NCBI GenBank assembly: GCA_000697665.1
Contig: KL197737.1
Coordinates: 379,535 to 443,534, forward strand
DNA from: Jaapia argillacea MUCL 33604
Taxonomy: Eukaryota > Basidiomycota > Agaricomycetes > Jaapiales > Jaapiaceae
Length of the DNA: 64,000 nt
Reading direction: 5' to 3'
Shown here: positions 22,407-30,819 of the stretch, piece by piece
Layout of the letters: every line of letters begins with the position of its first letter
Position numbering within the stretch: position 1 is the first letter of the stretch
Translations under genes and position numbers: made by a program
Notes under the pieces: model-generated
Seen by the model: the letters and a program-made list of their open reading frames with translations, nothing else
Databases searched by the model: none
Told to the model about the DNA's origin: nothing

Positions 22407-22875
22407 ATGGCAAGTGTGCTCTACTCCAACATCCTCCAAGAGTTCTGTGCATTGATGTTGCTCTCCTCAGCCCAAGGAAATCCGTGATATCAAGCAATTC
22501 ATTGAGATTGCGAGGCGGAAAGATGCCGTTGGTGCGTTGAACAGTATCTGTCCATGTCTCGATGCTAACACTACTCTTCATTTCCATGGGCTCTCTTCTC
22601 TGGCCTACCATCAATGCTGAACAGCCGCTCGCATAAAGAAGATTGCATCGCGGACACCAGGCGGCAAAGCACAGACCAAGTTCAAGGTCCGGTGTTCAAG
22701 ATACCTGTACACCCTCTCGGTCGATGACCCAGAGAAGGCCGAGAAACTGAAGCAGAGTCTACCCCCTGGTATGTCAATCAGACAAATACGCCCATCCCTC
22801 ACATTTATGTTTTGCGGGTGGTTTTTAGGTCTCAACGTCGAGGATGTCCAAAAGAAGCCCAAGAACAAGAAGTAG
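22407..22875 (+). CDS. RPL38: 60S ribosomal protein eL38
   Basis: This is large-subunit ribosomal protein L38, about 83 residues. Four exons are read: 22,407-22,409 (ATG only), 22,471-22,531, 22,625-22,768 and 22,829-22,875. The product reads [19 protein letters not shown], then [32 protein letters not shown] and a lysine-rich tail, collinear with eL38 throughout. The first intron follows directly after the ATG and begins GCAAGT, so it is a GC-AG intron. The ATGGCAAGTGTG reading without splicing gives no L38 frame. The other introns begin GTGCGT and GTATGT. The C-terminal extension VQKKPKNKK is a little longer than in yeast or animals. Confidence 0.95.
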
Positions 22876-23565
22876 AACACTCTCTTGTAGCTTCGATGTT
22901 TGAGTCACCATGTTATCTTGCTCTCGGACGGATGGGCGGTTCGAGGTGTTTGTATGTTATGCCATCCTCCACCCAAAACATGTCCATGCACACATATTCG
23001 ACCCCACCTTCCTCGTACCAACCCCAGAATATGTGCTGATCTGCCAACGCTCGTTTTCTCTCGGTTGCATCGTTCCCATTGTTCCCCTTGATTTCTACCA
23101 CTGCCAATTTACGTCGCTCACATTGTTCAAGATGTCACCCGAGCGCTCAGCATATACCGAGGTTGATTGTGAACCACAGTGTACTGGAACGGTACTTGAA
23201 AGTATGTATTCCTCGTCACGGCGGTACTCTTGATTCTTGGTTCGGTGGACAAAATCGCATATCTATCATGGAGGCCTCCCTCCATTTCCCTCTGAGGATT
23301 TCTCTCCCCTGCTAGTAATCCGCCTTTGGCACTCCCGATTCAAGCTCCGAAGAAGAAATGGTGAATTTCCGAGTCGTGGGCTCCGTCTCCCGTCAAGTGT
23401 CTTTATCTCTCCTCGTCCCTCTAGTCCTGCTTCACGTTTGTCATAAGTCGTGTTGAACTGTGTTATATAAATTTCCAGTCACTCGGAATGTCTTTCCGTT
23501 TGGATTTGGTTGATGTGCTAACAAACGGGGTCGGATTCGATCAAGATTCAATGGTTACTCATCGC
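22876..23565. other. Intergenic, no gene recognised
   Basis: About 690 bp follow eL38. There are only short unconserved frames and no repeat or RNA gene was seen. The right edge abuts the duplicated block. Confidence 0.5.
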
Positions 23566-23839
23566 ACGGGAAGTATACAGGGCGCTAGTCGTGCCCAGGA
23601 CCAAAACCACGCAGTTAACGGTGAAGGAACCAGTCATAAATATTTCAGGGATGAACAAGGTACAGCACACAAGTAGAAGGTACAAAGGCGAGAAAAGGTA
23701 AGGAGAAGCGGTACGAGTGTCCAAGAAATATTTCCGTCAATAACCTTAGTAGAAAAAGGACTGCCGTGAGGTTACTGCTCACTAAGAAGGTCGTTGAGTG
23801 TGAGTGATGCCAGCAGGAATCGTCGAGACTTACATCGCC

Positions 23840-24628
23840 TCAAAACGTGAGGATGGAGTAGTGCTGAGCATGCCATTTTCCGACCACGGATTCAATGTCG
23901 AGGCGGACAGACAGTTCGCGCTCGGGTGCCGTCCCGTGGATGGTGAAGATGAGTTGTCCGCTGGCATACTGATCCCCATCCAATTTGACCAACACTCCAC
24001 GCTTGAGATAACCGTTGAAAGCGAATGGTGTGGTAGCCGAGAATGGGGATTTGGATGCCAATTTGGCCTCTGATATCTTGGATGTCCGTATCGAGCGAGG
24101 CTTTGATCTAGAGTAGGTTTACCGTTTAGTCCGACGAACGTGATTGGGGATCGAGTGAGAAAGCTACGAACGACGAGGGCGCCTATTCCCCACTGAAAGG
24201 TCTTGTCATTTACACCGTTGATATGGACCAAATGGTACTGTTGGAGGAAAGCGCCGTCGCCCTTGGCATTGTAGTGGGCTTCGAGCCAAGCCTTGTCGAC
24301 TGGGTCAAGGAATCAATGCGAGAAACGGATGAGGACCATAGGATGGCGGGAGCTCACAGTCGGGTTCTTCACCCAGAATGGGCCCAGGGACTGGGTCAAA
24401 TATTGGAATCAATGCGAGAAACGGGTGAGACCATAGGATGGCGGGAGCTCACAGTCGCTTTTTTCACCCACATAGTGAGCTTTCGTCAAGACAACGGAGG
24501 GAGCAACGTTTCCTGAATGGTAGGCAACAGCGTAAGCATTTTATCAGACAGCAGAGGGACAGGCCCGGGTGTTGCATACGTTTGATAGAGTCGGGAACAA
24601 CGTCAACTGGACACTCGGTAAGACTCAT
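23840..24628 (-). pseudogene. Orphan Cys-rich small protein, copy B (frameshifted)
   Basis: This is the - strand copy of the small gene, with start ATG at 24,628. Exon 1 has the CCLIKCLRCC cluster, exon 2 carries FQWGIGALV and the last exon ends at 23,840. Splice signals match copy C, and intron 1 again holds two tandem units. In exon 3, near 24,016-24,040, it lacks 2 bases relative to copy C within the GYHT..AFNG segment. The predicted protein leaves frame there and the conserved C-terminal half is lost unless another frame or splice is used. It is probably a young pseudogene. Confidence 0.7.
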
Positions 24629-24749
24629 CGCGAGTAGAGGTTCAGAATCGCTCACGTGTGGAGACAGACATGGAGGAGTAATAGGAGTAAGCGAGTACTG
24701 AGAGCGGAGTGTTGAACTGGATGAGCTTTCGGTTCGTGTGGATTCCCCC

Positions 24750-24755
24750 TTTATA
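24750..24755 (-). promoter_or_regulatory. TATA box, copy B small gene
   Basis: TATAAAGGG on the - strand lies about 125 bp upstream of the ATG at 24,628. The same element sits at the same distance in copy C, so it survived duplication. Confidence 0.55.
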
Positions 24756-25315
24756 CGATGCACGTCCGAGTATCGGATGAGGAGGGAATATACATTTGTC
24801 TCGCCATCGCGGAAGGCGATGTCGCGACGGGGCACCCAACTTAGGTTCCCTGAGGGCCTGACAAATGGAGCGAGAAGACGCTTCGCGGGGGTTGCAACAT
24901 TCCGACAGGTACCTTGAACTCGTGTGGTGGCAAGTGTTTCATCAAGGGACGAGATTGAATGGTGAGCTATCGCACGCCGAGTATCACCCGCCCTTCGTGA
25001 GATGAGATTCAAGGAATTATCGATGATAGCCGCCGATTCAGTAACCAAAACGCCTGAAAATACTCCACTCATCATCAAAGGTGGGTCGCCGCAGCAAGAA
25101 ATTGTCAGACGTACAGTTGAGACAGCGTAAGTAGGGTCAGGCCCCCGTCTCAAATCGGAGGTGAGGGAGTCAGTGGGGCACTTCAGTGGGTGTGACAAGC
25201 TGGGAGTCTGGGGCTTGGATTATTGGCGGAAGCCCCACAATTGCGACAGTGGGATCTCCCGTGGAAGTTGTGCCTCTCACGATATCCCATACGCACTTTT
25301 GGTGATGCTGGAGGA

Positions 25316-26094
25316 TACTAAGAGGATGGTGGTACCAGACTGGATGGGTTTGGCATTGTGACACGTGACAGAGTCCAAAGGTTAATAGCCACGTCGCGGT
25401 GAGCAGTAAACACCGACTTGGTTTCCCAGCAGCGAGCTTCGTCGTTCCTGCTTCTTGCCTGTTTCGCCTCTGTCATCGGACGATTCCAAGTTTACGCTGC
25501 ATGGAACAGGGACGGTCCTGTAGAACCAGGCAAAATGGTCGGAACGGCAGCGTTTTAATATACTTAGCCTGAGAGTGAGGCCCTCAGAGGCCTCGCTGGT
25601 GAGGAGTTAGCTCACACTGGTATGAGAGCCCTTGACACTCGAGACAATGGACTCCAGCTGATTACATCTAAGTGTCCGGGGTAAGTGCATCACCCGTGGC
25701 CTGCGGCTTTTCTGTGCTGTAATAATCAAGTCTCAACAGATCTTCTTCCTTCCTTTTCTTCGCTCAAAGCACGCCCACTCATTGGCACGTATGCATATCT
25801 CACAGTAACTGCCCTGCTTAGATCAATTAGGTCAAAGTGTCGGACAGGAAAGACTTCAACGCCTGGGCAGTACTTAGCTCATCTCCAATCTCGATTAATA
25901 GAATTCTTCTACGCGGCCGTGCCTCTTGATGCAGCAGAGAATCATATGATGACAGGCGAAACAGGGACGACGGAGGAACGAAGTCGGTGGATGCTCCTCG
26001 CCGAGAGTCGTAGCATGGCTATTGAACCGACCAGTATAGCCGTCTTCGAAGCTCATGGTTGGTACCTTGCAATCGCAACCTGTCGACCATTCAT
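25316..26094. other. Spacer of the large inverted repeat, no gene recognised
   Basis: About 780 bp lie between the heads of copies B and C. No sustained coding pattern or known domain was seen. The duplicated arms on each side contain partly conserved open frames upstream of the TATA boxes, but their substitutions do not favour silent sites, so I read them as promoter DNA. Confidence 0.45.
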
Positions 26095-26653
26095 ATGTCC
26101 TCCGGCATCACCAAAAGCGCGTATGGGATCTCATGAGAGGCTCAACTGCCGCGGGAGATCCCACAGTCGCAATTATGGGACTTCCGCCAACAATCCAAGC
26201 CCCGGACTCCCAGCTTGTCACGCACCCACTGAAGCGACCCAACTCCGTCACCTCCGAGGTGAGACGGGGGCCTTACCCTACTCACGCTGTCTCAACGGTA
26301 CGTCGGACAATGTCTTGCCGCAGTAACCCGCCTTTGATGATGAGCGGAGTATTTTCAGGTGTTTTGGTTGCTGACTCGACGGTTATCATCGATAACTCCT
26401 TGAATCTCATCTCACGAGGGGCGGGTGATACTCGGCGTGCTATAGCTCAACATTCAATGTCGTTTCTTGATGAAATACTTGCCACCACATGAGTTCAAGG
26501 TACTTGTCGGAATGCTGGAACCCCCGCGAAGCGTCTTCTCGCTCTATTTGTCAGGCCCTTGGGAACACAGGTTGGGTGCCTCGTCGCGACATCACCGTCT
26601 GCGATGGCCGGACAAGCGGATTTTCCCTACATCCGAGACTCGGACGACTATCG

Positions 26654-26659
26654 TATAAA
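26654..26659 (+). promoter_or_regulatory. TATA box, copy C small gene
   Basis: CGTATAAAGGG lies about 126 bp upstream of the ATG at 26,780 and is conserved at the same distance in inverted copy B. Confidence 0.6.
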
Positions 26660-26779
26660 GGGAGTATCCATCCAAACTGAAAGCTCATCAAATTTAACAC
26701 CCCGCTCTCAGCACTCGCTTACTCCTCCTCCGTGTCTGTCTCCACAGGTGAGCAATTCTGATCTCCTCTTCTCGTCGTG

Positions 26780-27556
26780 ATGAGTCTCACCGAGTCTCCA
26801 GTCAATGTCTCTCCCGCCGCTACCCAGCGTACGCAACACTTCTCCCTATGCTGTCTGATAAAATGCTTACGCTGCTGCCGACCATTCAGAAAACGGCACT
26901 CCCGATGTCCTTGCGAAACATCCCATTGTGGGTGAAAAAAGCGACTGTGAGTTCCCGCCATCCTATGGTCTCACCCGTTTCTCGCATTGATTTCAATATT
27001 TGACCCAGTCCCTGGGCCCATTCTGGGTGAAGAACCCGACTGTGAGCTCCCGCCATCCTATGGTCCTCATCCGTTTCTCGCATTGACTTGACCCAGTCCA
27101 CAAGGATTGGATCAAAGCCCATTACAATGCCAAGGGCGACGGCGCTTTCCTCCAACAGTACCATTTGGTCCATATCAATGGTGTAAACGACAAGACCTTC
27201 CAGTGGGGAATAGGCGCCCTCGTCGTTCGTAGCTTTCCCACTCGATCCCCCAATCACGTTCGTTGGACTAAACGGTAAACCTACTCTAGATCAAAGCCTC
27301 GCTTGATACGGACACCCAAGATATCAAAGGCCAATTGGGCATCCAAATCCCCATTCTCGGCTACCACACCATTATCGCCTTCAACGGTAATCTCAAGCGT
27401 GGAGTGTTGGTCAAATTGGTCGGGGATCAGTATGCCAGCGGACAACTCATCTTCACCATCGACGGGACGGCGCCCGAGCGCGAACTGTCTGTCCGCCTCG
27501 ACATTGAATCCGTGATCGGAAAATGGAATACTCAGCACTCCATCCTCAAGTTTTGA
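26780..27556 (+). CDS. Orphan Cys-rich small protein, copy C (intact)
   Basis: Three exons, 26,780-26,927, 27,097-27,224 and 27,290-27,556, give 180 residues with all phases consistent. The N-terminus has FSLCCLIKCLRCCRPFRKR. The middle exon has FLQQYHLVHING and FQWGIGALV, and the last exon LGIQIPILGYHT and GQLIFTIDG. Identity to copy A is visible along the whole length, with most changes outside these motifs. Intron 1 is 169 nt, twice the copy A length, because an intron unit is tandemly duplicated. The gene is convergent with the site-2 protease. The family is unknown to me. The Cys cluster suggests lipid attachment or metal or membrane contact, which is inference. Confidence 0.75.
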
Positions 27557-28408
27557 GGTGATGTAAGTCTTGATGACTGTGCTGGCATCACTCACACTCA
27601 ACGACCTTCTTAGTGAGCAGTAACTTCACGGCAGTCCTTGCCCTAAGTCATTCACGGAAATATTTCTTGGACACTCGTACCGCTTCTCCTTGCCTTTACT
27701 CGCATTTGTACCTTCTACCTGTGTGCTGTACCCTGTTGGCCCCAGAATTATTGTCACTGAGTCTACCCCACTTTCCCCTGCCTGGTTTCGGTCTTGAACT
27801 CTGAGCTCAGCCTACCGACTCTCATCTATATTGAGATGAGACCATCTCTATTTCTTTTACCAATTTGGAGTGAATATTCTCGAACATCCGATTCCTTCCC
27901 ATGGAACCTGCAATATGTCGGCTTGGTTCAATTCTGGTTCTTCCTCACGCCAATCGCCAGTTCAGACTGAAGTTGGCGTCCGAGTCAATCCCGTGGAACC
28001 TGAAGTTTCCAGTGAACATCCCTTCCCACACGAAGCTGTACTAGTTTTCATCTAAGAAAGCGCTGAAGCGGATATTTAATGGGGAAGTCTCCTAATACAC
28101 TTGCTAGGATAGATCCTTGGAGAACACATGGTAACCTACGTGGATTACACCCGACATCCTTAGCCTTGTTGTAGGCGAAGCGACTGCTGTTCATCCACCA
28201 GCAGGATATCGAGCCAGACATCACTCCACAGCCATAACCTTTCGACCCCTCCAAGAGTGTCACTGGGACAAGTCAGGACATACCGACAAAAAACCAAGGA
28301 TTGAACTTGGTTTAGGTGCGATCTGAACAGTTTCCGGGGAATTCTATCCAGAACGGCTGTCCACGCATTCATCTGCTATCGCAGGCGTTCCGAAGGTGGT
28401 GACAATTA
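27557..28408. other. Duplicated 3' flank, no gene recognised
   Basis: This convergent space resembles 697-1,330 of copy A up to about 28,186. The rest, about 243 bp, is specific to copy C. No coding exon is supported. Confidence 0.45.
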
Positions 28409-30629
28409 TTAGTGAACCATCGCGTCTAAGACCCCAAGTACTAGGGAAAGCCCCATCAATCCCATGCAGGCCCTTCGCGTCACCGTTTCCAGTTGGAATC
28501 GTATCCATTGGGTATTGAATCGCCGGAATCCTCCCCATCTCCCGCGCCGCCATGAATCCGGGTCTCCAAATGTGTCCCTCTCGTAGTTTGCACCCGCCTC
28601 CATGACTTCCAGTGAAAGTTCGTCTGGCACGTATTGACTTGAAGACGATGTGGGTGGAGCGAGGGCGAGCCAATCGAGGAAAGCAGAAAGGAATTCAGAA
28701 CCGTCGAGGAAAGGTAGAGGAAGGAGGTTGAAGAGATACAGGGAGAACGTGAGAGTGGTTAGATATCTTTACACAAGGCACAGTGGTAAGCGCGTTGACG
28801 TTGATCATAGCAAAATGTACTCACTCGCCGAATATTGAGAACGCATCGGGGAGGGACAAAGGGAGGAAGGATAACCGAGGGGATACTCTTCCGACCTGAA
28901 CTGGAGAAACAGTCAAGAATTAGTCGTTCCTTTGAGACGAACTTAATATGATACCTTGTTCCCAAACTTCCTCCTTTGGCCCACTCCACAAAATGACTCT
29001 TTCCTCCCCGTCACCCACGACAAGAGTAATCCGCATAAGTTGTTCAACCTTATGTGGCCGAATGCAAACATGTTCGTTGTTTCCCTCTGCGATGACACCA
29101 ACATCGCTATATGCACAGTCTGATGGAGTCATGCATCGTCTGATGGCCAACGAAGTGTTGAATGGGGACAGGATCGGAAAGGGATCTAAGCAATAGGAAG
29201 ATTCGGTAGGTTGCAGGCGGGATGGGATTGTCGAAAAGCAAGATAGTTGGACTTGTGGAGGAGGGGGGGTATATCTAGTCGGAGGGCAGCATGATTGTGA
29301 TCGTTCTGTTTCCGTTAGATACACCATGAGACTTTGGATTGTGGATAAAGAGACTGGATGGGAAAGCCTACCGAAGAAAGAGGTTTTGTCGAAACACCAT
29401 CCTGCGCTCATTTCAAAGGGCGGGTCGAGAAGGTAGGATGTCCAAAGATCCACTGAGGTATCGGCTCCTAATGGCGTATCATCCAGCTTCGCGATCAGCG
29501 ACCCTACAGGTATATGATATTTCAAAACCGAATCCTAGAATTAGCTTCCCGTTAGCTAGTAAGTCAGAGAGAAAAGAAAAAAAACACAACGCTGTCAACG
29601 TCGACGACAATCCTCCCTCTATGACCAACATCTTCATATCCCAAACTCCAGAACACCCCACCCCACCGGGATATGGACAAGAGAAAAACCCAGAAGACAA
29701 TGTTGTGGAAGGCTCCGGCTGAGATGATTCGGAGGCGAGAAGCAGGAGAGAGAGACCGCATGGGAGAGGAGGGGAGAGAAACGTATGCGGAGGGGAGGAA
29801 AAGAGTCAATGATGCTCCCACGGAGCTCAGAGGGACGGACTCTCTGAGAGGATTACAAGAGAGTTAGGGACGGAGGCCGCGGAAGGGTGGCAGACTTACA
29901 ATGCAGCTGTAACGTAATGGCCCGCTTCATGGACAACTTGACATACAAAGAGGGATATCAAGAGGACCGGAAGATGGGAGAGGGGGACGGTGACGCCCGG
30001 GATCTTGACAACGGCAACACGCAGACGATCAGCACCAGAGAAGTAGAAGTGATGGTACCGAGAACAAAACTCACAATGAATTTGACAACATGGGTCTGAC
30101 GCCTGCCGATATCAGCAACAGAGACTGGAGTTTCATACACCTCCGAAACTCTTTTATGGAGCACGAAGGTGGAATCCCATGCGTCTCTCGCAGGTGCTAC
30201 GGCATTCGATAGCGACTGAGGCTGGGGTCCAATCGCAGAGAAAATGGACGAAGAGAATTCCACCGATGTCCACGCCAGCGAAAGCATGGCTCCTACCACG
30301 CCGATCACTCCTAGAACACTGCCTATGCCATAGACCTTCGTTACGAGCTTGGTGATCGGTCGCTCAGTAGGACGGATGAGGATCGCATTGAGGGTGTCGT
30401 GAAAGGAATTGAAGGCAGTTGTGTCGAGATTGAGATGAAAGTACTTCAGAGATATCCGAGTTGACTTGTCTAGGGAATACGCGAATGATGGAATGCCACG
30501 CGACGGAGAAACGGAGAGAGGGAGAGTAAGACGGCGAGAGTTTGTCGATTTGCGGGTGTATAGGAGGTGAGTTATATGGATTGCAAGCCAGAATAGACTG
30601 ATTAAAAACAAGAAACTGAATGCTGGCAT
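28409..30629 (-). CDS. Site-2 protease (M50 intramembrane metalloprotease)
   Basis: This encodes an S2P/MBTPS2-family intramembrane zinc protease. Such enzymes release membrane-bound transcription factors; fungal ones cut the SREBP homologue. Exon 1 (30,629-30,075) carries the first membrane segment (FLFLISLFWLAIHITHLLY). Exon 2 (30,003-29,900) has IPGVTVPLSHLPVLL and the zinc site VVHEAGHY. Later exons have LRIISAGAFHNIVF, a PDZ-like part (HIPVGSLIAKLDD), the Cys-rich insert after SAGWCFDK with several spaced Cys, LWSGPKEEVWEQ, and the second metal-ligand motif NLLPLPFLDGSEFL, then a last hydrophobic segment. All hallmark parts are present in order, so this copy looks functional. The start is the ATG just before the first membrane span. 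The 3' end differs from the copy A relic. Confidence 0.9.
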
Positions 30630-30819
30630 GGATCGACGTGTAGACACATTTGCAGCTTGTACTTTGGTCCTAAATTGGAAGGATGAGAGATGGTACTGGT
30701 TTTGCCGAACTGCATCAAGACTGCTCAACCAGAGCCAGCTACCACACATGGACAGAGCTCTTGGATATAGACATACAAAAATGTATAAGACTACTCGCTG
30801 AAAGCGCTGGAAGTAAACT

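Larger units (their letters stand above)
23566..25315. repeat. Segmental duplication, copy B (inverted, partly deleted)
   Basis: This block is inverted relative to copies A and C. From about 23,666 to 25,315 it matches 26,095-27,740 of copy C on the opposite strand, covering the small orphan gene, its upstream region and its immediate 3' flank. The left 100 bp (23,566-23,665) instead match the site-2 protease promoter side at copy A 2,292-2,400. The whole protease coding region is therefore missing here. With copy C it forms a large inverted repeat with arms of about 1.65 kb around a spacer of about 780 bp. Confidence 0.8.
26095..30705. repeat. Segmental duplication, copy C (most complete)
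   Basis: This is the fullest copy: upstream region, intact small orphan gene (+), 3' flank, and complete site-2 protease (-). It contains about 243 bp at 28,187-28,429 that copy A lacks, at the 3' end of the protease. Similarity to copy A stops near 30,705. Confidence 0.85.

Noticed and set aside
26055-26492. Open frame conserved between the arms upstream of the orphan gene
   Set aside because: Substitutions between the arms fall at all codon positions and the frame breaks in copy B; it lies upstream of the TATA box, so I treat it as promoter DNA.
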